Shown: one piece after another, positions 49,219-62,261 of the stretch | Numbering within the stretch: position 1 is the stretch's first letter | How the letters are laid out: the number at the start of each line of letters is the position of its first letter | Source of the DNA: Anticarsia gemmatalis | Lineage: Eukaryota; Arthropoda; Insecta; Lepidoptera; Erebidae | Assembly: GCF_050436995.1 (NCBI RefSeq) | Contig: NC_134769.1 | Location: 2,356,001-2,420,000, forward strand | Reading direction: 5' to 3' | Length of the DNA stretch: 64,000 nt | Position numbers and translations under genes: made by a program | The notes under the pieces: generated by a model | The model's database searches: none | The model's input: only the letters and a program-made list of their open reading frames with translations | What the model was told of the DNA's origin: nothing

Positions 49219-52200
49219 TACTAGATATATCTATGTAGCCTTATCCGAGAGTTATCCATGAGAAATGAAAAACACCCTGAAGATTGCAAATGATTCAACA
49301 CTAGTTCTAAGTATTCACTTGCGTAATCTAGGTTTTCTTAAAATCACGTAATCAAAGTAAAGTATTTAAAACCAGTGATGTTTCCTCTATTTCCGAAGCA
49401 AAAATATCAAAGAAGATATACTAATTTGAACCCTAAGGTGACCTCTGAATCATGAACGCAAAGTTATTTAAAACTACGAAATTAACTCCTAAAAAGCAAA
49501 ACCTGCGGAACAATGATGAATTTAAACCAAAGATTATTTTTAATTTTGGAAAAAAATGGTAATTATTACATTTATTTCTGCTTTTGACAAGATTGTCTCG
49601 TGTTAAACATTATTTTGTTTTTCTGAGTCTCTATGGTGTCCGCGTCTTATTTAATAAAATAATTTAAATTACCAAATCAATTTTGCAAAAGTCTGCAATG
49701 ACCTTAACTGTCTTATAAGACAAACGAAATTAGATTTTAGAACTAATTTAACACAACGCCATCTATTGGAGAATAGGGTGAAAATCTAAAAATAATCTAA
49801 TGATTTCTAACTAGATCTAATTCATATTAGAAAAGTACAAAATATTAACCAAAAAATATTTTTTCTAATGTAATTAAGCGAACAGGGCAAAGTCCACTCT
49901 AAAAAAATCACTCGAATTCAAGTGTTCTAAGATTAGGTCGATTCTATTGCGAAATGATTCACTCATTAACCTACATTCATTCACTTATTTTTGCCAATCT
50001 TACATCAAAATCAGAAAAAAATGGTCAGAAAAATATTTTTGGGACAAAAATCGTAAAATATTGCGTCTTAAATCACTCATTTTCCGACGTAATTGTTTCA
50101 AAATCGGGTTTAAAACTATAAACACACTGTATAAAAAAGTCCAAAAAGTGCAAAAGATTGAAAAAATCATCAAAAATGTACTTAAAATTACACTATTACG
50201 TAAGAATGGAAAATTTTTACCTCTGCAGTGCGAAAAAACAACCGCCCCGGGCCGCGTCGACTTATAAAATTTCCATTTAAAACATCCAACATTATTATCT
50301 TTTTTCTAACGAAAAAATACCATTTTTGTACACACACTTATGTCGGAAAAACCTACAACCCACATAAGAAATTCAACCTACTAAGTACTATTCTAAAATT
50401 CAATTTTCATTGTTATTGTGTTGTAGTTAGGTCCTTTTGAATTGTGTTGACAGTTCCTTGGTCTACTTTATAGGGTAGTGATGTGACTTAAGTTAAAGAT
50501 CTAGTCAAGATGCAGTTAATTGCATGATTCATAATAAAATGGCCGCTATAAGTCGATATTTTGTGAAATAAGCAATTTAAATTCCTTCAACATTACATAT
50601 GTATAGAAAATGTTACTATAATTTTCAGTTTCGTAAGTAATGCGGTAACTTTCAGAATATAAATCTATTGTAGGTGACTAATAAAGAAAAAATCATCGAG
50701 TTCTTAATCGAAGTATTAAGTGATTACTCTAAAGCTAGTATTGTATTTTTGTATCGAAACCTTTTATCTTGACTTTATTTAAATCGCTACATAAAGCTAG
50801 AACATTGCAAAAATCTTTTAAAAAATGTTATGAAATAGATGCATGAATGTTTGGGCATGCTTTTCGTGAATTTTCCTATTTATTGTTGTATAAAGAAGAG
50901 AAAAAATTACCACATTCGTCAATACCAATATTAATTATTCAATTTAAATTCGAAATGTTAACCAAAATAGCATCCGCGCATAATTTTTAAACGCAATTGT
51001 ATTAAAATTATTAGTATAAAATATAATCGCTACCTAGTATTTCTTGTGTTTTTCATTATCGTCTCGTATAAAAAAGTTTAGGCTTTACACTTATTGGTAT
51101 ACTGGGGATGACTCATAGGACAATAAGGACAACAAAATTATATTTTGTTAGATTAAGACATTTCTTTGATGTATCAATATCAAACCTTCATAGTTGATAA
51201 TATGTAATCGTCATTTTAAAATAATTTTAATTTTTTTTGTTACAACATAATTTTTATATTCACCTTAATTCTTATATTCACCTTCACGTTCAACATCATT
51301 GTTATGTGTAACAAATAAATTTGGTACAAATATAATTAATCTAATACCTTTCTACTACATGCTATGATTCTCCACTTGGAATGAGGAAAGGGAACAACCC
51401 TGTTTCCACCATTTTTACAGCTACACATTATACCAAAAAGAACCAAATAGTCACCATTTTATTGTTGTCTATTCGACCCGTATGTCAATCAATATAAGTT
51501 AGTCTCCTAATTGACGTGACGCTATCTTTTAAACCAATTATGTGGTATTTTTATTATGTTATCCGTAATAATGATCTATGAGTCTTTATAGCAATGTCAC
51601 TCAGTTTAGTAGCAATTAAAAGTATTCTGTGACAAAAAAAATATTGCAATGTTGCCTGAATTTGAGTCAGGTCGCTTTATTTAGACTTGTTTAATAATAA
51701 TGAGTGTCTAGGAAGTTTATTTTTTACATTTATTAACCTTTCTCAATTCAGATAAAAAAATCTTACGTTTGCTTTTTCTACTCAGTTTTTATTTATAGAC
51801 TTAAACCATACAATATACACACTTTACAGTAATAAGCTAAGTCCACTTATAATTTCTTCAAGTCGATCGATTATGCATTATCTTAGTCGAGGCTCGACTG
51901 ACAAAGCAACAGCGCATCACTATTTGCACTAGTGTTGCACGTTATCTCAACGTGCAGTTGATAAAATTTTGAAAAATCCACAACTTTTCCCGCGATAACC
52001 CCGCCCCGTTGCGAGGAAAAAAAGCTCTAGTGTTGTATTCATAGTCCGGCTGTTTTTACTTGAAACTGTGACGTCAATGGTTTATCACATTTCTTTAAAG
52101 AGATAAATTGTTTAGAGATGTTTTGGATGTAAGTTTTGATTGTTACAATAGAGAAAAAGTTAGAAATTGTAAATAAGAATTCACGGGCAAGTGAACTAAA

Positions 52201-53502
52201 CAAATGAACAACAGAAAAATCGAAGCGATGCTAATTATCTATCACATAAGTCAAACTCTATGTCTACTGATTGAATTGTAAAAAACAATGGTTCTTTTGC
52301 CGTAAAGGATTTTTGAATTAATATGAATATACAATCGTTTATACGACTTCCTGGGAAGGAGTAAACGGACATCAATAACTTAAAAATTCCGACATCTATT
52401 TTTCCCTAACACGCTCAATTTTTTCAATCTCAAAAACACTTAATTAAACCCTTTATATCTCTATCTCTTTCACACAGTACTGCACTATAAATGCGGTACA
52501 TCTTATAAATAACCACGTTATCATTGCAAGTACAAGTGTAATCATAGAGTGTCTTTGTACTGAGCACTCCTAGGCAGTCACTACGCAGTTGCACTTGTGA
52601 CGTGAGTAGAAATAATATAATATTTATTAAGTAATAATTAATAAGAGTTAATTGTTATGAAATTGCCAGACTTGGCTAGGTTTTAAGCTGTCTAATAAAA
52701 AAAAAGGATTTTAACATGTAACTATTGTCAAGTTTTTTCAAGTCAATATTTATTTTGTATCTTATTCAAAGGAATTATATTACAAAAATTCAAAAAAGAA
52801 AAACAAAATGAATAGACGTTTGTAAAGGTGGTGTTGATTTTTTTGGAAGATGAAAGAGCAGTTTCGTATGGTTTCATGATAATTTTTAGAACTGAAAAAT
52901 CAGTAATACTTTCAGAACAGATCCTATAGGTCAGAAGATTATTAGGTTTATTTTAGACTAATATGAAATTCTTTGGAAATGCAAAACCGTAGTAGTTCGC
53001 TTTTCTTCGTGTAGGTCTTTCTACAAACACCGCTAGGCGACAAAAAATAAACAATTCTCCCTAACTGTCTTTTTTTATGATCATCGAAGAAAGTTATATA
53101 GATTTATTTTTAAGAAATAAGTCAGATATTTCGTTTTCTGGATTCAATTCTTTTAAAAAAAATGGTGGAAAATTTATGCTATAAAATTGACCAAATTCTC
53201 ATTCCAAAATGTTTAGCTTGAATCCTTATCAGGCTGTAGAAAATTCCACGTCCAAAATTAGGATAGGTCAGTAGGCCTAGCTAAGGTCTGCAATTTAATA
53301 CGATAAGGTACACTACATTGTGACTGAGTTAATAGAAAGATAAATTAATTTGTTTCCTTATTCGTATTTATGTATTTGGAAGTTAGCAGACTAGAAAACT
53401 TATAACTATCTCTACATAAGAACTACTTTTTCTTCCATCTAAATCTTTGAAAATGGCCCTGTTTTATATAAAACTATATACTCTGCTTACACCTTTAAGT
53501 AA
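49219..53502. other. AT-rich non-coding DNA
   Basis: Promoter-like words (TATAAAT near 52488, CACTACGCAGTTGCACTTGT near 52579) and a GC spot near 51990 are the only landmarks. No exon. Confidence 0.5.
51936..51956. repeat. 8-bp inverted repeat TGCACGTT
   Basis: TGCACGTT-ATCTC-AACGTGCA, an exact match of both arms. Confidence 0.6.
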
Positions 53503-53504
53503 TA

Positions 53505-53711
53505 GGTCGGGGAAAAAGTCTTTTCGCATTATAGTATGTATGAACTTGTAATAAAATATTTTCTCTCCACAAAAAAGCTCGATATTTGGGTACCTCACGA
53601 GCTCACTGAAAGAAACCTAATGAACCGTGTACTCATTTGTGATTCTTGAAGCCAAAGAGATTTTATTAAAAGGTCATACATATAATAATGCGAAAAGTCT
53701 TTTCCCCGACC
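53505..53711 (+). mobile_element. Mariner deletion derivative with transposase remnant
   Basis: Inverted terminal repeats of about 40 bp (GGTCGGGGAAAAAGTCTTTT at the left and its near-reverse complement ending CCCCGACC at the right) are flanked by TA duplications at 53503-53504 and 53712-53713. Between them the plus strand encodes a mariner-like transposase scrap at 53573-53650 (LDIWVPHELTERNLM..., ending at a TGA). Most of the transposase is missing, so the element is a non-autonomous internal-deletion copy. Confidence 0.85.
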
Positions 53712-53712
53712 T

Positions 53713-53914
53713 AATACAGTAAGCAGGATGCGATACGTGCATAACTTTTGAACAATTAAACGATTACACAATTCTTTTGCTAAAAACACAATTGTAACTG
53801 TCGGGACGAGGTTTGTTTTGGGATCTATGGGATCAAAATTCCCATGGGAATGCAATCAGCGGTATAAATGTACAAAAAATACTGATCCCGGACGAAGTAG
53901 GGCCAGTTCGCTAG
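53713..53914 (+). mobile_element. Possible Helitron 3' fragment next to the mariner
   Basis: It ends GGACGAAGTAGGGCCAGTTC then GCTAG before T, resembling the GACGAAG...GGTCAGCTAG ends of the other Helitrons here. No matching 5' end was found, so this is tentative. Confidence 0.35.
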
Positions 53915-56159
53915 TAAGGTAATAAAAGGGTATATTATTTAAGGAAAACCTCTTGTTACTATCCGTACTACTTATAAGCCATATTAATAGGTATTGCCTT
54001 TTTTCAAAGCAATACTTTTGCCGGCAACCCGTGGTCGCTTTGTGGTCGATGTCTGTGGTCTAAAAGATAAGTGGTCTAACGCTTCACGTCTCGACCATTT
54101 CCTAATTATGTGTAGTCATTTGTGAATAAGTCTTTTGACTATTTTATGCTTTTTTTCTATTGTTTATTTTTAATGGAAGCGTTTTTATCCGATAGTTTAA
54201 TTTAATGATAAGAACTAGTGGTTCACGCTCGTAGTTAAATATATTTTCAATAATATAGATGTCGGCTGTGTTCATTCCCTATAATTCGGTTATCTTCAAA
54301 AAGAAAATATACAACTAGGATCAGTAGTTTAGTCGTAGTAGCGTAACAGACATACAAACATCTGTTTAAAAATATTGGTTTGGATAATTTGTTAATTTTT
54401 GGCATATATTGAACCTACCAACGCAGGCCATGACCATTGCAGCAACGCAGGGGTCGTGGGTTTGATTCCAATACCAACACATAATAATTTATATTCATAA
54501 GAAAAAACTAGTATGTAGAGTATTATAGAGATCATGGTTAATACCAATTTGTACCTGTCCAATGAAAACCTGATTTGAAGTTATTAATAAACTTACTAAA
54601 CGTTTCTCAACCGAGAATCGAACCAGGAACTTGGATAATCGTTTTATACTTAGATTTTTCTTCGATGTTGAAATATTGGCATATTATTCTCTTACAATGT
54701 ATGGACACTTGAGCTACATTTCTTATTCTATACTAAAGGGTTGTACCTACGCTGCGGGATGTTTATCGATAAAGAGGATATTAGTTATTTTTCACATAAG
54801 TTTTTCTAGGTGTTATGATTACACTATCTTAATGAAGAAAGGTAGAAAGGTATTAACAACTTAGCCCCGTTACTAATATAAAAATGAAAGCTAGATATTT
54901 CCCATAAGTGCCTTTTTTTTGGATTCCTGTATATTTTACAATTTCTTCGTTAATTTTGAAAAGATAGAGTAATCATTTAAATGTTATTTTACAGAGCGCA
55001 AAAGACTAACTACCAATCGTTTGGGAATCCGGAAACTACTTATGAAGAGTTGTTTTTGTAGTGTCTCAAGGTAAATTTAAAGTTTTATTCCTGCATTTTT
55101 AAAGACAATGTGTTTTATCAAATTATTAATTATTTTTCCCGTATAAAATAGTCTTTATAAATTGCAAAAGATAATCTATTTCCGTTTCTTTTATTTTACT
55201 TCATTCCATAACTGCACAAAACATTACATTAACATTTTTTTTATATTAATAGTTATTAATAATATTACCTAAACCTGTGTAAGTATTCAATTAACAAAAA
55301 CAATAATTCTATTTCAGACACACTCCAAGCAGAAAAAACCATAGAAACAGCAATCCAATTAGACAATATCTATTGGATAAATTTATCGATATCGATATTC
55401 CAATTACCCTGCACTAGAGGTCTAACGGCGCGCGGGCGCAGTGTTGCAGGCTCCGAAGATAAATCTTTTTACGGCGAACATTGATTAGAAAATTCCTTTA
55501 TTAATTGACTAGCTTAATTAAAGCGATTTCTTAGTCCTTCCTCTAACTAAAATTATGTTCTGAATTATAATTATTGTATTAACATTTTTGTTTTCAAAAT
55601 GAAGATGAATTATTCGGATATTCTTATTACGATCGTGGAGTGCGTGGCCGCTATTTGTTTGATTATTTTCATATAATTTTGACAATATTAGGATGTCAGA
55701 TTATCTGAATCCTTGATATTTTTAAGTAATATTAAGTCTATGGATTTAATAATATTTACATTTTAAATCAGTTTCAGTACATTATAACCAAAGTAAAATT
55801 TAAATCGGCCGTTATAATGTACCGTATGAAAAAGTACTAATTGAATGAAATATAGCCAAGACATAGATTTATAATATCTTATCAACTAGGCTCAGCTAGA
55901 CGTCTATAAAATCCCACTTTTAAAAATAAAATTTAATTAATAAAAGCTAAGGTTTATGATTAGACTCTCCAGTAACGAGATTTTTTTAAACACCACCGCT
56001 TCCAGGAATCGCGTACCGGCAGTTTATAACGTCTAATAAATACACGTTCTCGAAGCATAAAAAATAAATAACTTAGCAACCTAACATTAGATCGAAAAAG
56101 GACCCATAAAATGAATAGTATTAGAAAACATTCAGCGATAAACTAAGAAAAATAAATCA
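53915..56159. other. AT-rich non-coding DNA
   Basis: Apart from the degraded SINE head at 54421 and a GC-rich motif at 55428-55450, nothing was recognised. Confidence 0.5.
54421..54480 (+). mobile_element. tRNA-like SINE head, very degraded
   Basis: A B-box-like GTGGGTTTGATTCCAATACC follows an A-box-like AGGCCATGACC. Support is weak. Confidence 0.25.
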
Positions 56160-56545
56160 ACGGCCCACGCGTCCTAGCACAACGGACACACACGGAGGGA
56201 AAAGGACGTAAAAAAAAGGATGGAGCAAGACAAAAAAATCGCAAAAGCGACGCGAATATATCCGAGGCGAACGACCGGCGAAAAATAAGACGAAAACGTA
56301 CTCCCGCGCACATGTGCGTTCGTCCATTTTTTATTTTCCGTCCCACTCTTACGCCAAAAAAGGTACGCGCGTGTGTTGGGAAGAAAGAGAGAGGTGATAA
56401 AAGAAAGCGCGCGGAAAGAGTTGGCGGTCGTTCGCGCTCCGGTTTAGTTTCGAACATTGCCGCTAGGGGCGCTGGCGCAGCGGGAAAATTTCTTCCTGTT
56501 TGGAGTTCGCGCACTCCTTTTTTGAGGAACTTTTGTTGCGCGTGA
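56160..56545. promoter_or_regulatory. GC-rich islet, promoter-like
   Basis: A block of about 385 bases with many CG dinucleotides in AT-rich DNA. It has purine-rich runs (GGGAAGAAAGAGAGAGG), the sequence CCGCTAGGGGCGCTGG, and at its plus-strand end a possible splice donor, TTGCGC|GTGAGT (56534-56545). Frames on both strands here (56143-56514 minus, 56312-56545 plus) show no domain. It may mark a transcription start, direction unknown. Confidence 0.3.
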
Positions 56546-58134
56546 GTTTAATGCACTTGTTTTATGTTTATGAACTATTTCATGAATAATTGTAAAAAAT
56601 ATTCCTTTTTTTCTAATAATTAAGTAATTTCTCACTTTGTTCGAAGAGCTTTAATAAGAATCTCGTTTACTTATTCATAATCTCATTTTATTATTTTATA
56701 TTTTCAAAAATGGATAGCGATTTCACTGTACTCACTTTATCAACCTGTATCCTACTCATCTTTGTAGTGTTATTCATTTTTTAATTGTATAAGAATACAA
56801 AATGTAAGAAAGCTAGTAACTAAGTGACAAAATAATAATATTAAAATTATTATTAGACATACATATCTATTAAAAAAAATTAATGATAACAGCTCGCTTG
56901 AAGTCCACTAATTCGTTTAAATTTTTTTTTCGTAATTGTTATTTCACGGAAATGCTGTATTTTTGTTTTACATCTAATTATAGGTCTAATTTTCATACTT
57001 AATTGCGATTTAACTTGACTTTGCGTAATTTAAGTATCTAGGCTTAATCCAGGGATAAAACCTTTTTCGTGGAAAGGTAGCTGTTTTTAGAAAATTTTAG
57101 AAAATTTTAAGTAATTTATAAAAGTTAAAGACCAGCCTCTATATTCCCTCATTCCGGAAGGAAGCAATTCCTTTTTTTAATATAAAAACTAAAAGCTGTC
57201 ATTTGAAGCTCCATTTGCGTCAAATTTGAAAAAAGGAGGTGCTGGAAAAAGTCAATTTATAAATTCAAATCTAAATTTGTTCAGTAAGTCTTGTGTGAAA
57301 GGGTAACAAAAATTGTATTACATTTTTAATATTAATTGTATATGTATTCAAAAAATTGACATTAATTATGAATCTCATTGCATCATCATAATCAGCGAAA
57401 GTGTCATCGTAAAATTTCTAGAAATAAACACTTCTAATGTTGACGTTTGACCTATAAGTTTATCTATCGGATAAATCCTGTTTTTCTCTATATAATCAAT
57501 AGATATTATGACTAATAAACAAGTATGTAATAATATTTACTTTATATTATCTAAGTTCATGACGTAAACTGGATCATTCTAGAATAAATCATATTAATTT
57601 CTTGGTCTTGTTATTCCCTATTATGGGATTGTTAGCCGATTTAGGAAAATAAGAGGAGGTTCTCAATTCATCGGTGTATTTTTTAAAGTTAGGGTTGCTT
57701 TTTTGGGGGCCCCTTTGGTCCAAGTGGTTAAGTATGTGACTGTTGGTTACGAAGGTTCGGATTTGATACCTAAGTTGATACTTTAAAGGTTTTATATTTA
57801 TTTTGGTGATTTTTTTTGCTATAGTGACGTCACTTGACACTTCGGTTACATGGTTCTGACCCATATTGCCAATAGGAAAATGGCTACCTGCGTAGTTAGT
57901 AAAAATAAACACTCAAAAGATAATCATAAAGTTGTTCAACTCTAAATTGATATTTATCTTTTCAGAAGTAAAAGTGAAAAATCAAGAAATTATGTAATGT
58001 AAATAAGTTTTATCTAGGCTTCCGACATAGAATAGAAGGGTGCTGCCTTTTTTTGTTTTTAATATTTGTTGTAATAGCGGTAACGGAAAAACTTAATTTT
58101 TGAAAATCTTCCTAGCTATTACAGTTTTTTAAAA
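56546..58134. other. AT-rich non-coding DNA
   Basis: Only the tRNA-like fragment at 57708. The 107-codon frame at 57589-57912 overlaps it and is not convincing. Confidence 0.5.
57708..57772 (+). mobile_element. tRNA-like SINE head, degraded
   Basis: TTTGGTCCAAGTGGTTAAGT followed by GGTTCGGATTTGATACC resembles A- and B-boxes with an insertion in the B-box. Confidence 0.4.
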
Positions 58135-58240
58135 TAAAGCCTGTGACAGACGGACAGACGGACAGAGAGACAGCGGAGGCTTAGTAATAGGGTTCCGTTT
58201 TTACCCTTTGGGTGCAGAACCCTGAAAAGGTCAGGTATTA
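58135..58240 (+). mobile_element. Dispersed retroelement 3' end ('tagggttccgtttttaccctttggg')
   Basis: GACAGACGGACAGACGGACA followed by TAGTAATAGGGTTCCGTTTT and ACCCTTTGGGTGCAGAACCC. This is a very common repeat end in Lepidoptera. The inner GGGTTC...GAACCC can pair as a hairpin. Confidence 0.65.
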
Positions 58241-60610
58241 TTGAACCAAACAATCCTATTTCAACTTTTATCCATTGATAGCTATAGGTTATGGGGACTC
58301 GCACTACCTACTATAGTTTAAAATAGATCGATAGACTTTTATTACACAGTATTAACCGCGAGGCGTAACTGATACTTTAAAAAAGGGAAGTCATTAAAAA
58401 TATGCAATTTGTAAGTAAAACTAATTTATATTTCAAAACATGTGCCGCTTAATCATAGTGCTCTACTTACTATTTAAGGATTAGTTCACACTAAGCGTAT
58501 AATCAGCAGCTGACTTTAAAAAAATATGACAACTTTTTGTAAAATAAGGCATTATATAACTCTACAAGTTATGCTCCCGACTTCGTTTGTGTTAATTGTG
58601 GAAGCAACCTATGTCCTTTTCAGGGATATAAATATAATCTTTGTCAAGTTTCGAAAATATAAAAAATTGCACTTGAAAGTAGGAAAGAAAAGAGGTATTG
58701 CCCAGCATTGGGACACATACACGGCTAATAAAATAGAAATAATGCTTTATCCACGTTTTTTGTTTTTCAATGCCCAGTTTTTTGGGATCGTAACAGTCGG
58801 TAACGTAGCAGTATAAAAAATATCGAGCAGTTACTGTATTACCGATTATTTCAGTTTTTTTTACATAATATTTTTGGGGTACATACAGGGTTCAGAAAAC
58901 CGACCTAGAGATTAGGCGAGTGCATTGTCTACCCCGAGAATCAAACCCAGGAGTCACATAAAAGCCTTGAAAAAGATAATTTTAAAACGTATTAAACATC
59001 ACTTTAACTAGAGCACTACTCCATAAATAAGTCTAGAAAAACCATCAATTAAAAATGCTGCTTCTAGCTGCTAAATCAATCGGGAGACATATCCATTACA
59101 ACCTTTATATTAAAAATGAACCTTATGTATTAGGATATAGAGTCGTATTTTGTGGTAACAAGGAAGATAGTCCTACTGCTTTAATAAGACTTTGGATGAA
59201 AAATAGGTAGTGTTTTAGATTCAGTTGTTAATAGGATACAATTATGGAGGTGACTGTGGTGCAGTGGTTATGGTGCGGTGTTGGTATGGTATGGGAGTGA
59301 GTTCGACTTCTGCTAAGTCCAAATATTTAAGTATTATAATTTCTATTCACGATATTTTCCTAGTGGCTAAAATTTCATGGTGACATAAGATTTAAGCTTA
59401 ACCTGGCCTAAACGTCAAGCAAGCTGAAATAATGCATAATCTTAAATCCAGTGAAATATTGGAAATTATTTGTGTTTTCCACATAATAGCTGTTTCATAT
59501 TTGACTGACAGCAACACAAGGTTACTTCTTCTTTGCTGAATTACTTTTTTCAGTTTCATTATTTATCTTTCATTATCGGTGGGACTCCCCTCTGCTGCGC
59601 CATTGGGTAAAGATCTACACCAAATGATGTCGTAATTTATTATATTGTTTTATTATATTATCTTACTAACAATAGTCGTTAATGTATAGGACACCTTGTC
59701 TGAAATGAAATGAATTGAATTTTAATTAACTAAGGTAAAGGTGCAAAGATTTTTGTTACTTTAGCATTTTATTTTTTCAAAGCAGGATTCATTTTCTTCT
59801 GCTATAAGTATCGTCTTTATTTAATTGTCTTATCACACATAAAACGATTGACAATTAATCATTTTTTTCTTATAAAAACCATTTAATCCTTCTAAAAACT
59901 CTCAAAAAACATAAGTCACAAGAATACACAATAATAAGTGTAAAAGTAATTCATAGTGCAATGCAGGACATACTTGCATAATAAAGGAGCGCGGTTAGCG
60001 TGCGTTCAAAAGAAATATTATAACATTGTACGGACTTGGCTTGTTCAACCAGTTTTTTAAACATATCACATGACTTGCAGTGCGTTTTCTAAGTATATTA
60101 GATTATGTTTTAATATCATTTGTGAAAGGCATATTACAAACATTCAATTGTGAATAAAAATGGGAAAGAATTTCGGCAGTCGAAATAAGATTGCGATTTG
60201 AGTGTCGAAATTTGATTAGTTTTGATAAAAAAAAATTGCAAAAATAAATCCTATGCTATCTTAATTTGTTCATAAATACTACATACTAATACGTTATTAT
60301 TATTACGAGAAATTAGTTGTTATAAATTATATGAATTCTGATATTTAGTCAAGTTGGAATACTTTCCGTGCTCAAGAAGATATAGAGATCAGCTTAATTG
60401 CTTTCTGTTTATTATAATTATTATAATCAATTGGACCTAGTACTGTCCCACTGCTAGGCATGGGACTACCTGGAAAGAGACATGTCTTTTTTCACTGCTA
60501 AAAATCAAAGATACGACCCAAAATTAGCTGCCGATTCAAGTTACGGAAAACAATATACTGTCAAAGTGATAATTCCTACTTCGCGGGTCAAATCACTATT
60601 CCTAAAAAAT
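58241..60610. other. AT-rich non-coding DNA with SINE debris
   Basis: Reverse B-box-like GAGAATCAAACCCAGGAGTC near 58936 and retroelement-tail-like TTGCCCAGCATTGGGACACA near 58697. The frame at 58526-58816 runs through the latter, so it is not a gene. Confidence 0.5.
59246..59325 (+). mobile_element. tRNA-derived SINE head, degraded
   Basis: A-box-like TGGTGCAGTGGTTATGG and B-box-like GAGTTCGACTTC at suitable spacing. No clear body or tail follows. Confidence 0.55.
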
Positions 60611-60824
60611 CGACTGCCTCCGTGGCGCAGTAGTAAAGTCGCCATACCGCTACCATGATTGCGTCGGGAGGTCGCGGGTTCGATTTCCACACAGACCGAT
60701 TATTTTTGCTATCCACAAATTGTCGTTTCGAGTCTGTTTGTACTCTTTGTCCGTTGTTTGTATGTCTGTAAACGGCTCCGCGACACAAGTGCAATTTGTA
60801 GAGCGGGAGTTGTCTTTAAAAAAA
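60611..60824 (+). mobile_element. tRNA-derived SINE
   Basis: The head CTGCCTCCGTGGCGCAGTAG carries an A-box (TGGCGCAGTAG). About 50 bases later the B-box GGGTTCGATTTCC follows. A body with TGTCCGTTGTTTGTATGTC leads to a short A-tail at 60818-60824. The cloverleaf is not intact, so this is a SINE and not a tRNA gene. Confidence 0.75.
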
Positions 60825-61859
60825 TTCAACAGTATTTTCCCGAAACGTCAAAACCTAAAGTAAAATGTTTCCTAATTTCTGAGATTTCCTAAGATCAAGA
60901 ACATTAAATTATTTACCAAATAGTCTGAACTTTAAGTCTAATAATACATTGCTTTAAACGGCAAGAAATTTATTTTGTTTTTGACATATGAATTAGAGGT
61001 GCGCCTTACAAGTGTCTTATTATCAAGCTTATAATGTAGCAATTAGGCTATTAATACCTTTCAGAGTTAGAAAATGATTCAATATGTCAATGTGATGCAA
61101 TAGCTAATGGACACGTCATTATTAAGACTCGAGTATTATGGGTTCGAATCTATATTTTGTAACTATCTTTTTATATTCTAAATTGGTAGTTCAGTAAACT
61201 AAGGAATTTTTAACAAAATGTACTTTTCGAAATTAGCTATTTTAATCGAATTAAAGCTATGGAAAAATTCAATTGGCGTATTTTTCTGAATCTGTAAGGA
61301 ACCTTTCACCTTGAAAATCTTTAATTAGTTGATGTACACGTAATAACAAAACAAAATGAGTCTCAAGAGTGACCAAAATTATCCTATTTTCAAAATACTT
61401 GACCTTAAATTCCTCTCAATATTTGAAGTAAGTAACTAATGTCTCCCGAATTCTCTACGCTTTTACAATTTCTTTCAAAAACAATCTTAAGTAACAACAA
61501 CACAATAACCTATACAAAAACATCTCAAACAAATACATAAGCAAAGAATTAATTTCCAATTAAACCGCCACACATCCACCATATTGGATTCTATCTGAAA
61601 TCTATGACGCAATTTTTTCTACCTCCGCCATTCACTGGTCTATAAATATTGTTAACTAGCAAACGGCCGCGACTCCCATCGCCAACAAAAACATCCATAT
61701 CTCCAAAACTAAACAACCAATTTTGACTAAACTTATACCAAATTATAGCTTATAAAATTTACTTTTATTGTATGTAAATTTTATAAAAATCGGTTGTATA
61801 TTTTTTGAGTAATGATCAAACAAACATGCAGAAAGAATTTTATGTTAGTAATCGTTAGA

Positions 61860-61990
61860 GGTATGCGCTATCCCCTCCAATCCCGCCGCTGCGTGTGAGT
61901 CAGAGGTGCGCGCGCGCAGTTTTGCAACCAAAATTCTACTAGTTCGAGACAATGGCATTATTAGGCGTAAGGCGCCATCTTGGTTTTAAG
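61860..61990. promoter_or_regulatory. Small GC-rich islet with YY1-like site
   Basis: CCCCTCCAATCCCGCCGCTG, GGTGCGCGCGCGCAGTTTTG and GGCGCCATCTTGG (61971-61983, the reverse complement of a YY1/Pho-like AAGATGGCG core). No reading frame of note. Confidence 0.25.
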
Positions 61991-62231
61991 TTAGACTTGT
62001 TTTGACTATGTTTAGGTAAAATTTTGTTATGTTAGATGTTATTTTTTGGTTTGTTCTTTCAAGAGAAGATTTTTCCACTATTGGAATGGTTCTTTTGACA
62101 AATGATTTTGTAATAGGTCATACATAATACACATATTTTTACGTATAAAATAAACAAGTAGATAGTAGATTATAAAAAAGGTAGATCTTCGAAATATTGT
62201 CTAAAAATATCAAAATGCTGTGTCTAAAAAA

Positions 62232-62261
62232 AACTATAGTGTTCATGAGAACACTATAGTT
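62232..62261. repeat. Perfect 13-bp hairpin, ATGA loop
   Basis: AACTATAGTGTTC-ATGA-GAACACTATAGTT. No T-run or gene context assigns it as a terminator. Confidence 0.75.

Noticed and set aside
56143..56514. 123-codon minus frame and overlapping plus frame
   Set aside because: The frames overlap on both strands in a GC-rich islet and show no domain or splice context.
58526..58816. 96-codon plus frame
   Set aside because: It runs through a retroelement-tail signature (TTGCCCAGCATTGGGACACA).
60611..60690. A functional tRNA gene
   Set aside because: A- and B-boxes are present, but the arms do not form a proper cloverleaf, and a SINE body and A-tail follow.
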